Shown here one piece after another: positions 21,206 through 31,100 of a stretch of 64,000 bases of DNA. Position 1 is the stretch's first letter, and each line of letters starts with the position of its first letter. The notes below the pieces were generated by a model that was not told the DNA's origin, searched no databases, and was given only the letters and a program-made list of their open reading frames with translations. The position numbers and the translations under genes were made by a program. This DNA comes from Actinophytocola oryzae (lineage in GTDB: Bacteria; Actinomycetota; Actinomycetes; Mycobacteriales; Pseudonocardiaceae): contig NZ_SOCP01000016.1 in NCBI RefSeq assembly GCF_004364325.1, positions 1 to 64,000 on the forward strand, read 5' to 3'.

Positions 21206-21745
21206 TCATGCCAGCCGCTCCCGCAACAGGGCGCGGGCGCGCATCATCCGTGTCTTGACCGTGCCGGGCGGGATGCCCAGCAGCCGGGCGGCCTCCCGGG
21301 TCGTCAGTCCGTCGAGGACAGTGGCCTGCACGACGGCACGCAGCTCCGGTGACAGGCTCGTGAGTGCCGCGCCGAGGTCGCCGTACTGGACGGCGAGCAG
21401 CACGTGCTCCTCGGCCGAGTTCTCGACGCCCGCGAACCTCGTCAGCTCGTCGACGGGCGGACGGCTGCGACGCAGCGCGTCGACCAGACGACGGATGCCG
21501 ATCCCCCAGATCCACGCGGCGACCTCGCCCCGGCGATCCCACCGCCCGGCCGACCGCCAGACCGCCACGAACGTGTCCTGCACGACCTCGTCGACGATCT
21601 CCGGCGACGAGCACCGCCGCCCCAGGCGCACCAACAGCCACGGCAGGTGCCGCCGGTACAGCTCGGCGAACGCCGCCCGGTCACCGTCGGTGATCGCCGC
21701 GAGGAGCTGGGCGTCCTCTCGCGGGTCCGGCGGCCCTGTCAGCAT
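21206..21745 (-). CDS. ECF-type RNA polymerase sigma factor
   Basis: 179 residues with sigma region 2 (FAELYRRHLPWLL, then VDEVVQDTFVAVWR and AAWIWGIGIRRLVDALRR) and region 4 (LSPELRAVVQATVLDGLTTREAARLLGIPPGTVKTR, helix-turn-helix). Length is standard for ECF sigma factors without extra domains. First gene of a five-gene operon with the anti-sigma factor and an ABC transporter, so auto-regulation of this operon is likely. ATG at 21745; the ribosome site is weak. Only 50 bases separate it from the MMPL gene upstream on the same strand, so the promoter must be short or shared. Confidence 0.95.
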   Translation of the reverse strand: MLTGPPDPREDAQLLAAITDGDRAAFAELYRRHLPWLLVRLGRRCSSPEIVDEVVQDTFVAVWRSAGRWDRRGEVAAWIWGIGIRRLVDALRRSRPPVDELTRFAGVENSAEEHVLLAVQYGDLGAALTSLSPELRAVVQATVLDGLTTREAARLLGIPPGTVKTRMMRARALLRERLA

Positions 21746-21795
21746 GCGTAGCTACCATCCATGCCCTGTTCGTCGCACCGAGCGGGGCAAACGGT

Positions 21796-23916
21796 TCATG
21801 TGCGCTCGGCGGCCGTGGCCACGACGGGTTCGGACCTGGGCTCCGCTACGGGGGTGGCGTGGTCGAGCACGTGCGGGAGCAGCCGGTCCAGCGGGCGGGG
21901 TAGCCACCAGTTCCAGCGGCCGAGCAGGACCATGGTCGCGGGTACGAGCAGGCAGCGGACGATGGTCGCGTCGACGACGATCGCGCTGGCCAGGCCGAGG
22001 CCGAAGATCTTGATGGTCGGGTTGTCGACCAGTACGAAGCTCGCGAACACGCAGACCATGATCAACGCCGCGGAGGTGATCACGCCGCCCGTCTCGGCGA
22101 GGCCGCGGCGGACCGCGACCAGGTTGTCGCCGGTGCGGACCCAGTGCTCCCGGACCGAGGTCAGCAGGAACACCTCGTAGTCCATGGACAGCCCGAACAG
22201 GACGGCGAACAACACCATGGGCACGTAGCTGTCGATCGGCACCGGGCCGTCGAGCCCCAGCAGCGTCGCGCCCCAGCCCCACTGGAACACCGCCGTGACC
22301 ACCCCGTAGGCGGCACACACCGACACGATGTTCATCAGCGCCGCCTTGACCGGCAGCAGCAGTGACCGGAACGCCAGCAGCAACAGCACGCACGCCACGC
22401 CGACGACGGCCAGGATGAGCCACGGCAGCCGCTCCGTGATGCGGTTCGCGAGGTCGATGCGGGTTGCCGTGCCACCGCCGACGTGGGCGTCGTCGAATCT
22501 CGGCAGCACGTGGTCCCGCAGCCGCGCGACCAGGGCGTCCGTGGCCGTGTCGGACGGTCCGGTGGTCGGCACGACCCGCAGCGCCACCGCGCCCGAGGGC
22601 AGCGGGCGGGGCGGCGACACCGTCTCGACCCCTGCCGTCTTCTCGATGGCCGCCGACGCGGGCCCGGCCTGGGCGGGATCGGTCAGCACCACGGTGAGCG
22701 GCCCGTTCTCGCCGGGCCCCCACGCCGCCGCGACCGCCTCGAAGTGCAGGCCCGTCTGGTGGTCCGGGCCCCGGTCGCCCGCGTCGGTCTGGCCGAGCCG
22801 CAGTGCGAGCGCGGGCGCGCCGAGTCCGAGTAACAGGACCGCGCTGGCGACCGCGACGGTCACGGGTCGGCGGGCGGTGAAGGATGCGAACCCGCCCCAG
22901 GCGCTCCGGTCGAGGTCCTCGTCGGTGGCGGCGGCCGGCCTGCCGCGGCCGAGGCGGGTGCCGGCGACGGCGAGCAGCGCGGGGGCGAGTGTGACGGCCG
23001 AGAGCACGGCACCCGCGACCAGCAGCGCGCTGCTCCAGCCGAGCCAGGACACGAAGCCGACGCCGGTGAGCATGAGCCCGCTGATCGCCACGATGACCGT
23101 GGCGCCCGCGAACACGACCGCGGTGCCCGCCGACCGCGCTGTGCGGACCACCGCGTCCGATGGGGACAGTCCGGCGGCGAGCAGCCTGCGCTGCCGGTTG
23201 ACCAGGAAGAGCGTGTAGTCCACGCCGACCCCGAGTCCGATCATCGCGGCGAGTGTCGGTGCGACGTCCGGGATGGCGACCGCGCTCTTCAGCATGTCCA
23301 GCCCGGCGAGCCCGCCGACGACCACGATCAGCGCGGTGACCACCGGCAGCAACGCCGCGACGGCCGACCCGAACGCGAGCAGCAACACCACCAGCGCGGC
23401 CACGATGCCGATGATCTCGCTGGTCCGGGAGTCGAGCGCGGACAGCCGCTGGCCGAGCACGCCACCGAGCGCGACGGCCATGCTCGCGTCGCGCGCGGGC
23501 TCGGCGGCGTCGAGCACCTCCTGTCCCAGCGCCTTGTCGGCGGTGACCCCGGGGGCGAGCGTGACGGTGAACCGCACGGCGGTCCCGTCCGGACTCGGCT
23601 CGACCTTCGCGGGCACCGTGCCGATGCCTGGCACCGCCGACACCGCGTCGACGGTGTCGGCCACCGCGGCCCGGAGCGCGGGCGTGTCGACGCGCTCGCC
23701 GCGGCCCGCGGTGAGCACCAGTTCCGAGCGCTCCTGGCCGGACGCGTCCGCCGTTGACAGCTGCGCGTTGGCCGCCGCGCTGTCGCTGCCGGACACCGTG
23801 ACGTCGTCGGCCGTGTCGCCCTCGACCACGCGTGCTCCCGCCAGCAGCCCCGCGGCCAGCAGGACCCACAGCACGACCACCAGTGTGCGGTGACGTCCGC
23901 ACCACCTCGCGAGCAT
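21796..23916 (-). CDS. MMPL/RND-family membrane exporter
   Basis: 706 residues, two MMPL repeats: one membrane segment at the N-terminus, a large extracytoplasmic loop (about 30-165), a five-helix block (about 170-330), a second loop and a second helix block (about 510-660). Motif GLGVGVDYTLFLVNRQRR in repeat one and its counterpart GLSMDYEVFLLTSVRE in repeat two are the family hallmarks. RND-type proton-driven exporters in actinomycetes move lipids or hydrophobic drugs. The ATG at 23916 has AGGAG six bases upstream and is preferred over a TTG two codons earlier. Alone on its transcript apart from the following ECF operon; substrate unknown. Confidence 0.93.
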   Translation of the reverse strand: MLARWCGRHRTLVVVLWVLLAAGLLAGARVVEGDTADDVTVSGSDSAAANAQLSTADASGQERSELVLTAGRGERVDTPALRAAVADTVDAVSAVPGIGTVPAKVEPSPDGTAVRFTVTLAPGVTADKALGQEVLDAAEPARDASMAVALGGVLGQRLSALDSRTSEIIGIVAALVVLLLAFGSAVAALLPVVTALIVVVGGLAGLDMLKSAVAIPDVAPTLAAMIGLGVGVDYTLFLVNRQRRLLAAGLSPSDAVVRTARSAGTAVVFAGATVIVAISGLMLTGVGFVSWLGWSSALLVAGAVLSAVTLAPALLAVAGTRLGRGRPAAATDEDLDRSAWGGFASFTARRPVTVAVASAVLLLGLGAPALALRLGQTDAGDRGPDHQTGLHFEAVAAAWGPGENGPLTVVLTDPAQAGPASAAIEKTAGVETVSPPRPLPSGAVALRVVPTTGPSDTATDALVARLRDHVLPRFDDAHVGGGTATRIDLANRITERLPWLILAVVGVACVLLLLAFRSLLLPVKAALMNIVSVCAAYGVVTAVFQWGWGATLLGLDGPVPIDSYVPMVLFAVLFGLSMDYEVFLLTSVREHWVRTGDNLVAVRRGLAETGGVITSAALIMVCVFASFVLVDNPTIKIFGLGLASAIVVDATIVRCLLVPATMVLLGRWNWWLPRPLDRLLPHVLDHATPVAEPRSEPVVATAAERT

Positions 23917-24119
23917 CGGCAACTCCTGTCGGGCGGTCGACCGCGTACCTGGTGACGGTCGCGGAGGTAGCGAGCACCGTAGCGGAGGCCGTGCCCGCGT
24001 CGGAGTTGCCGACCTGATTTCGTGGTGCCCGCTTCGCTCCTCGCCGATACTTCGCCTTTCGACACGGCTCGCGACGCGTGACGGGGCACCTGCCGCAGGC
24101 CAGACAGTGGGGAGAACCG

Positions 24120-25211
24120 ATGCAGCCGTCCGAAAGACCTCGCGCGCGTGCCGCGACCGTCGTCACCGCGGCGATGGGGCTCACCGCCCTGTTTCCGGCA
24201 ACGGCCGCCGCCGCACCGCCCGGCAACGACTCCTTCGCAGGCGCCGCACCGCTCACGTCGGTGCCCGCCGTCGGCGAGGTCGCACTGGCCGAGGCGACCG
24301 CGGAACCGGGTGAGCCCGACCCGTCCTGCGGCTCGTACAGCGCAGCGCCGTCGGCGTGGTTCGCCTTCACCGCGCCACGCACGGAGTCGATCACGTTGGC
24401 GCGCACCAGCTTCGAGTGGGACACCGTCCTCGCCGTGTACACCGGGGACTCGCTCGGCGGCCTGACCGAGGTCTTCTGCCGCACCTACGACCGCCGGATC
24501 CTCAACGTCACCGCCGGGCAGACCTACCGCATCCAGGTGAGCAACTGGCGCCCCGACACGCAAACCACCCGCATCGAGCTGGGACTGGCACCCACCCTCA
24601 AGACGGACCTCTACACGTCGGTGTTCGACCCGTCGACGCTCGACACGATCACCTTCTCCCAGTACGCCTACGACACCGTCGGCGAGGTGATCACCAGTGT
24701 GGAGTGGGACTTCGGCGACGGAACCACGGGAAGCGGCACTCCCGGTACGCACCGCTACCCGGCCGACGGGGACTACGTCGCCCGGGTGAACATCACCTCC
24801 GCCGACGGGCGCACCGCCACCGCGACGCGAGCCGTCACCGTGCGGACCCACGACGTGCGGATCGCCGGGTTCACCACCCCTGCCGCGGGCCGGGTGAACC
24901 AGACGAAGCCGATCGAGGTAAAGGTCGCCAACGAGCGGCTCCCGGAGAACGCCACCGTCGTCCTCTACCGGAGCACGCCTGGTGGTTTCGAGGAGATCGC
25001 CCGCGCCACGCAGTACGTGCCCGCGCGGCCGAACCGCACCGTGGCGTTCCCGTTCAACTACACCTTCACCCCGGAGGACGCCACGTTCGGCAAGGTGACG
25101 TTCCGGGCCGAGGTCACGCTTCCCCAGGGCGCGCGCGATGTCCGGCTCGTCGACAACGAGGTCATCGCGTCGGCGACGACCGTTCGACCCGGCACCGACG
25201 AGGTGAGCTGA
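24120..25211 (+). CDS. Secreted protein with PKD domain, paralogue of next gene
   Basis: 363 residues. A signal peptide is evident (RARAATVVTAAMGLTALF...ATAAAA, cleavage near residue 35), followed by APPGNDSFAGAAPL and a beta-rich domain (about 37-165). A PKD-like domain follows, with the diagnostic WDFGDGTTG (about residue 200) and HRYPADGDYVARV, then a CARDB-like beta domain to the end. Family knowledge: such proteins are cell-surface or extracellular, and PKD domains mediate protein or carbohydrate contacts. ATG at 24120 follows GGGGAGAACCG. The next gene begins two bases after this stop and is a clear paralogue. No catalytic motif is seen. The exact role is unknown. Confidence 0.85.
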   Translation: MQPSERPRARAATVVTAAMGLTALFPATAAAAPPGNDSFAGAAPLTSVPAVGEVALAEATAEPGEPDPSCGSYSAAPSAWFAFTAPRTESITLARTSFEWDTVLAVYTGDSLGGLTEVFCRTYDRRILNVTAGQTYRIQVSNWRPDTQTTRIELGLAPTLKTDLYTSVFDPSTLDTITFSQYAYDTVGEVITSVEWDFGDGTTGSGTPGTHRYPADGDYVARVNITSADGRTATATRAVTVRTHDVRIAGFTTPAAGRVNQTKPIEVKVANERLPENATVVLYRSTPGGFEEIARATQYVPARPNRTVAFPFNYTFTPEDATFGKVTFRAEVTLPQGARDVRLVDNEVIASATTVRPGTDEVS

Positions 25212-25213
25212 CC

Positions 25214-26665
25214 ATGCGACCGAACCTGATCCGCCCCACCCGCGCCGCAGTGGTGGCGATCGTCGCCGCGGTGGTCGCGGTGCTGCTGCCCGGGGTGGCG
25301 CACGCCGAGCCGCCGTCCAACGACGACATCGACAACGCAACCGAACTGACCCTGCCGTTCACCGAGAACGTCGACCTGCCACAGGCGAGCGCCGCACCCG
25401 ACGACCCGGACCGTTGCATCGCGCCGGGCGACCGAACGGTCTGGTACTCCTACACCGCGACCGAGGACGTCACGCTGCGGTTCGACACGGACAACACCAT
25501 GACCAGCGCGATCTTCACCGGCTCCAGGGGCGCGCTGCGGTTCGTCCCGGGGACGTGTGCCACCGACTGGTACCCGAGAAGCTTCCCGGCACATGCCGGT
25601 ACCACCTACTACGTGGTGCTCGCGGGAGCCGACTGGTACTCCCGGGTCCAGTTCTCCGCGGCGGTCGTGCCACCGCCGGTCAACGACCACTTCGACGCCG
25701 CGCAGCCCATCGGCACGCTGCCGTTCACCAGTCGTCTCACGCTGGCCGCGGCGACGTCCGAGGCAGGCGAGCCGTCGGCGAGCTGTGACCTCAACCCGGG
25801 TTCGCCGTCGGTCTGGTACAGCTTCACGCCCGAGGAGAGCGGGGCGTTCGTGGTGGACGCGGACTCGTTCGGCGGCAACTACACCCCGCGCGTCGGGGCA
25901 TACACGGGCACGTCGCTCGCCGACCTGACCGAGGTGGCGTGCATCGCCGGCCAGAACGTGGTCCGCTTCGACGCGAACCGCACGGTGTACCTCCAGTTCA
26001 CCGCGGCGGGCACGGGTGCGAGGGACCTGAGTTTCGGCGTGTGGCCGGCACGTCCACTGGAGCCGAATCTGCAGGTGTCCCCCGCGGCGCCGTCCGTGTT
26101 CGACGACGTCCGGTTCGACGGGTACTCCTGGGATCCCGAGGGCGACGGGACCAGCATCGAGGAGCTGGATCTCGGTGACGGCACGGTGGCCCATCCCCAA
26201 TCGTCCTATGTGTACCACCGGTACACCGCCGACGGCGACTACACGGTCCGGTTGGACATCCGGGGGTCGGGCGGGCGTACGGCCACGATCAGCAAGGTCG
26301 TGTCGGTCCGCACGCACGACGTCGCGGTCACGGGCTTCGCCGCGCCGGCCACGGGCCGGGTCGGGATGACCAGGCAGGTGTCGGTCGACGTGGCGAACAC
26401 CCGCTACGCCGAGAACGTGACGGTCACCCTCTACCGGGGCGACTCGACGGGTTACCAAGCGGTCAGGGCGCTCACCGGACCGGTGCCCGCCCAAGCGGGT
26501 CGCACGACACGGTTCACGTTCGACTACACGTTCACCGACGCCGACCTCGCGGAAGGCACCGTGGTGTTCAAGGCGGTCGCCGAGGCAGGCGGTGTCCGCG
26601 ACGCGCTGCCGTCCGACAACACGGTGATCGCGCCGGCGACCAGGGTGCGCCCCGCGACGAGCTGA
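25214..26665 (+). CDS. Secreted protein with PKD domain, duplicated beta domains
   Basis: 483 residues. Signal peptide (AAVVAIVAAVVAVLLPGVAHA, cut near residue 31), then two consecutive copies of the N-terminal domain seen once in the gene before (each starts with a PPSNDDIDNA or PPVNDHFDAA type motif), a PKD-like domain with degenerate core (LDLGDGTVAH, then YHRYTADGDYTVRL) and a C-terminal domain starting VRTHDVAVTGF that parallels VRTHDVRIAGF in the neighbour. So the pair arose by tandem duplication and one copy gained an extra repeat. Translation is coupled to the previous gene (two-base gap). Probably surface-exposed; no enzyme motif. Confidence 0.85.
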   Translation: MRPNLIRPTRAAVVAIVAAVVAVLLPGVAHAEPPSNDDIDNATELTLPFTENVDLPQASAAPDDPDRCIAPGDRTVWYSYTATEDVTLRFDTDNTMTSAIFTGSRGALRFVPGTCATDWYPRSFPAHAGTTYYVVLAGADWYSRVQFSAAVVPPPVNDHFDAAQPIGTLPFTSRLTLAAATSEAGEPSASCDLNPGSPSVWYSFTPEESGAFVVDADSFGGNYTPRVGAYTGTSLADLTEVACIAGQNVVRFDANRTVYLQFTAAGTGARDLSFGVWPARPLEPNLQVSPAAPSVFDDVRFDGYSWDPEGDGTSIEELDLGDGTVAHPQSSYVYHRYTADGDYTVRLDIRGSGGRTATISKVVSVRTHDVAVTGFAAPATGRVGMTRQVSVDVANTRYAENVTVTLYRGDSTGYQAVRALTGPVPAQAGRTTRFTFDYTFTDADLAEGTVVFKAVAEAGGVRDALPSDNTVIAPATRVRPATS

Positions 26666-26671
26666 CCGCAG

Positions 26672-26702
26672 GTGTGCGGGGGCCGGGCCGGCTCCCGCAC
26701 AC
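26672..26702 (+). terminator. GC-rich hairpin after the PKD gene pair
   Basis: Nine-base perfect arms GTGTGCGGG / CCCGCACAC around a GC-rich loop that can pair further, seven bases after the stop. No T-run follows, as is usual in actinomycetes. Probable terminator of the two-gene PKD transcript. Confidence 0.6.
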
Positions 26703-26711
26703 TCTCCGACA

Positions 26712-26729
26712 ATCTGCCTTTCGGCAGAT
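26712..26729. terminator. Second small hairpin
   Basis: Seven-base perfect arms ATCTGCC / GGCAGAT with a TTTC loop directly after the larger hairpin. Could add to termination; weaker evidence alone. Confidence 0.4.
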
Positions 26730-26804
26730 GGTCCACGGGTCGGCGGTGCGGAACAGTCACGGTCGAGGCGATCAGGTCGACCGGGCTGCAGAGGAGCACG
26801 ACCA

Positions 26805-27266
26805 GTGGAAACAGGTTCCCGCAGGCGAACGGTCCGCCTCGTCGCAGCCGTGCTCTGCTCGCTCGCCGGTGCGACGGCGCTGGTGTCGAGCGCGTTCGGC
26901 GAGTGGGCCGACCGCCGGGACGGCATCGACATCCCGCTCGACGCCCTGTGGCAGCGGCTCGGTTCCGATGCGACCGAGCCGTTGGCGTCGTTGTTCGTGC
27001 CGTTGGCGGTCGCGGCCGTGCTGGCGCTCGTCGGCGTGGGCACCGGAGTTCGTGTCGTGGTGGCACTCGCCATGCTGGTCGGACTGGCCACGGCAGGCCT
27101 GTTCCTCCTCGAGCAGAGCCGCGGGGCGACCGCGTTCGACCAGTTCCACCAGGGGTTGACGAACGCGGCAGGCGGCACCCTGTTGCTGTTCGTCTCGGTG
27201 CTGCTCCTGCCAGGCCGCGCGTACAGGTCGGTTCCGAGTGGATCAGCCGGCCCCGGTCAGCGGTGA
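26805..27266 (+). CDS. Small four-helix membrane protein
   Basis: 153 residues with four hydrophobic segments (about 10-30, 60-80, 84-103 and 117-138), the first preceded by a basic ETGSRRRTVR stretch. GTG at 26805 preceded by GAGGAG nine bases upstream. No family recognised; resembles DUF-type actinomycete inner-membrane proteins. Stands alone after the hairpins that end the PKD genes. Confidence 0.7.
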   Translation: METGSRRRTVRLVAAVLCSLAGATALVSSAFGEWADRRDGIDIPLDALWQRLGSDATEPLASLFVPLAVAAVLALVGVGTGVRVVVALAMLVGLATAGLFLLEQSRGATAFDQFHQGLTNAAGGTLLLFVSVLLLPGRAYRSVPSGSAGPGQR

Positions 27267-27331
27267 CCATCCGCCGCCCGAGGGTCGCGCTGCTCGTCGT
27301 GGGGTGGGTTGACCAGCGGAGGAAACATGTC

Positions 27332-27676
27332 ATGGTGGAGGCGACCGGGACGGGCAACTTCCTTGATCCCGATGGATATCTTGATCTGTTGCCCCACTCT
27401 GGTCGGCGTCTTCTGCCTGGCTTCCGCCACAACTGCTGGAAGCACGAAGAAGACCTGAGCCTTCGCTATGTCGGCGTCGGCAGTCTCAGCCTGGACGCGG
27501 ACAACCAGTCCGACTGGGCCAGCTTCGGTGCGGTCACGTTGGATGAGATTCTGCCCCACGAGCACGGATGCAGCCGCGAAATCGGCTTCCTCGACGGATC
27601 GCTCATCGTCGTCAGTCGTGAGTTGATTTCGATCTGGACCGAAGCAGACTGCCCGGACAGGCTGCCGAGTAGCTGA
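27332..27676 (+). CDS. Hypothetical protein of lower GC
   Basis: 114 residues. ATG at 27332 with GGAGG nine bases upstream. No signal peptide or membrane segment; rich in aromatic and acidic residues (for example HNCWKHEEDLSLRY, SDWASFGAVTLDEIL). The codons are markedly less GC-rich at third positions than the neighbours (ATT, GAT, CTT are frequent), suggesting recent acquisition. The size and composition resemble small immunity-type proteins but I recognise no family, so this is only a guess. Reality as a gene is supported by the ribosome site and a sensible amino-acid pattern. Confidence 0.55.
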   Translation: MVEATGTGNFLDPDGYLDLLPHSGRRLLPGFRHNCWKHEEDLSLRYVGVGSLSLDADNQSDWASFGAVTLDEILPHEHGCSREIGFLDGSLIVVSRELISIWTEADCPDRLPSS

Positions 27677-28135
27677 CCTCATCGCTTTGTTCGCCGACGA
27701 TTGGGCTGTTTGCGCCCTGTTCCCTTCCTGACCTACTGCCGAGGTACATCAGGAACGTGATGCTCGGATGGATGGCGTGAGTCTCCACCAACCGCATCCT
27801 GGCCAGAGCGGCGATTTGCACTCGCCAGTTGATCCGGCCTCTCTCACAGAGCTTCACCGGGGTGCCTGTTGGTGATCGCCGGGATCTCAGGCAGTACGTC
27901 GCGCTGGTAGTTGGCTGTCCCGACGGGTACCCGCCTGGAAACGTGCGAGGTCGGGTAGGCGGGCCATGGTCCTCCTTGTCCAGATTGGCGGCACTTGATC
28001 GTAGAGCAGGCTCATTCAGCTGATGACGGTCGCGATCGTTCAATGAGGCGGCGTAGGGCGTGACTCGCCCGGAAGCAGGCTGAGTATCGTGGTGCCGCGC
28101 AACCTGGGGTTGAGTGATCAATCGGAGTGTGACTG
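27677..28135. other. Low-GC gap without a convincing gene
   Basis: 459 bases with more A/T than the surroundings. Short broken reading frames occur on both strands; a minus-strand stretch near 27845-27960 reads VGTANYQRDVLPEIPAITN before a stop, which may be a remnant of a lost gene. No intact gene, RNA or mobile-element end could be supported. The promoter of the NACHT gene should lie at its right end. Confidence 0.4.
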
Positions 28136-31100
28136 TTGCGAAATATTCCGGTGCGGCGGGTGCTGGCCGTGGTGGTGGCATTTGTCGGCCTGTTGTTCGT
28201 CGTGGTGGCGATCATGATGGTCGGCCATGGCGCCGAGCACAATGACGTCCTGGCCAGTGTCGTTTCCGCCTTTGTCGGTCTGGGTGCGTTGATCGTCGCC
28301 CTCGTGGCTCTCCTTCCGCCGAAACGGTCGACGCGGAGTGCGGAGGAGTTGGCCGCCGACCTCACGAACACCGTGCTCGCCGAATGGTGGGAGGAGGCGG
28401 GGTCGCGCAAACTGCGTGATCCCAGGGTGTTGCCGTTGACGTGGTCGACCGGGCGCATGGACGGCCGGTTCGACGAGGCTTCCCGGCGGTTGGCCGAAAC
28501 CTATCGGGAGATCCGCAGCGGACGCCTCGTGATGCTGGGTGAGCCGGGGTCCGGCAAGACGGTCCTGGCGATGATGCTGGCCATCGGGTTGGCGAGCGAT
28601 CGCACCGAGGGCGGACAGGTGCCGGTACTGCTGTCCGCCTCGTCGTGGGACCCGGTCCGCGAACCGCTGGACGACTGGCTCGTGCACACGCTGGCCGGGG
28701 CGTACTACAACGGCCGGACCGACACGCCGAGGATGCTGCTGAACCGAGGGCTCGTGCTGCCGATCCTCGACGGGCTGGACGAGATCCCCGAGGTGGCCCG
28801 CCTGCACGCGATACACCGGATCAACGCCGCGGTCGGTGCGGAACGACCGATCGTGGTGACCTGCCGGGCAGTCGAGTACGACGACCTCATCGAGGCGGGT
28901 TCGCCCGCGTTGCGCCACGCTCCCGTGCAACGCATCGCGCCGATCGGGGTCGGGGACGTCGTCGTCCATCTCGCCGCCGTGCCCGACTGGCCTCCCGCCA
29001 CGTCCTGGACGACGGTGTTCGACAGCCTTCGCGGCGCACCCGACGGTCCCGTCGCGGCCGCACTGTCCACCCCGCTGATGATCTCCCTCGCGGTGGCCGG
29101 CTACCGACACGGTGGCGACCCTGCCGAACTGGTCGACCCACAGCGGTTCCCGAGCCGGCACAGCGTCGAGAACCACCTGCTGGACCGCACGATCGACACC
29201 GCGTTCGCGCCGGACCTCCAGCGCGGCGGAACGAGCCGGTGGAGTAGCGACGAGGGCCGGCAGTGGTTGACCTTCCTCGCCCGCCACCTGCACGACCACC
29301 GGGAACGGGACCTGGCCTGGTGGCTACTCGCCGACCGGCTCCTCTCGGCCTGGGTCGCCCCGATCCTGGGCATCGCCGCAGGCGCGGTGGTGGGTCTGGC
29401 CATCGGGGTCGTCTCGGCGGTGACGGGCATGACGGAGCCCGGCCAGAGCTCGTCGATCGGAATCACGGCAGGCGTCCTCCTGGCCGTTCTGACGACGATG
29501 CTCTGGTACTGCTCGTCCGGCCGGACGCCCGGCAGGGTCGGCTTCGTGCGGGACGGCTCCCTTGACCGACTGCGCCGCGGCTTCCGCACCGGCGCGGCCC
29601 TCGTCTCGCTCGTCGGCGTACCCGTACTGATCATCGTCGTCACCGTCTTCCTCATCGAGGACGTCGCCTTCTCCACCGTCCAGGCCTTCGGAACGGGCGT
29701 GGGCATCGGCGTCACCGTGCTCTGCGTGGTGGGTTGCGCGGTCGCCGCCCACCACTGGCTGGACGCGATCCCCGACCACGCGGACAAGGCCACCCCGCTG
29801 GACTTCGTGCGGCGGGACCGCACCGCCTCGATCGTCGGCGCCGCGGTGGCCGGCCTCGTCGCGGCGGCTCTCGTCTGGCCGTTCCTGGTCACGATGCTGT
29901 TCCTGGGCAACGTGCTCAGCCAGGGCGTCGCCGGGTCGTACGGACTCGTGGGAGTCGCCGAGTTCCCGAGCCCCGCCGAAGAGCTGGACATCGACGGCGT
30001 GTGGCCGATGATCGGGACCGTGGCCGTCGTGCCGTTCCTCAGCGTGGCGTCGCTGACGTTGTCGACCAGGGCGTGGCCGCGGTTCGTCGTCGCCAGGGTC
30101 GTCCTCGCGGCCACCGGGCGGCTGCCGTGGCGCCTCCTGGCGTTCCTCGCCGACTCCAGGAAGCTGGGCCTGCTGCGCCAGTCCGGCGGCACCTACCAGT
30201 TCCGGCATGTCCGGCTGCAGCAACGACTCGCCCTGCCATCGGAGGACGAGTCCGACCCACACTCCGGTCCGACACGTCACCCGACCCGCCGGCGCCGGGT
30301 GGTCGCCGCCGCCGCGGTGATGGCGCTCGCCGCCACCGGAGTCGTCACCCTGGTCACGTACAACCATCTGCGGTGTGCGCCGGCGTTCTCGACCGGCAGC
30401 GAGGTCGACCAGCGCCGGGTCAGCGGTGGCGTCGACGAGTGCGTCGGGGTCGTCCCGGAGACCGTGCTGAACGGGATGGCCGCCACGTACCCGGAGATCG
30501 GCCTGCTGCTGAAGGAGAATCGCGCGGCGCGGACCTCTGCCGAGCACCAGACGGTCGCGGTGTTCCTTCGGCTCGGGACGGCACCGAGTGAGCGGACGCG
30601 GTCGATCATCGTCGGGACCGCCCTCGCGCAACACGAGAGCGCGCTGCGGGGACACCCGACCGTGGCCATGGTCGTCGAGACCGCCGACGCCCATCGGTCC
30701 GTCGCCCTCGGCCTCCAGGCCGACTTCAGCTCACGCACCCGCACACCGGTCAGGGCGCGAGTGATGTACCCGGAGCCCGACACCGACGTGAGCCTGATGG
30801 TTCACAACGACCTTCCGTTCGACGCCTACGTGTACGGAAGGTCCCCACAGACGCCGGTAGTGTTGGAACACATGCTCTCGGTGGCCACCTCGTCCGGTAC
30901 ACCCTGGTCCGAAATCCGCGACGATGCTCCGACCTACGACGACTGTTCATACAGCGGCCTGGATGTGGGACCGAACTTCTCCGAGATGCCGCCGGACAGG
31001 TCGGAATGGGTCGTGTACCACTCCAACTGCTTGCCCGATCTCACCGGGTTCGTCACGGAAAGGGCACTGGCTGACTATCTGAAGAAGCAACCCGGCATTC

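Noticed and set aside
27612-28181. Minus-strand frame that might be a transposase remnant
   Set aside because: No catalytic motif, no inverted repeats or target duplication found; kept only as possible decay.
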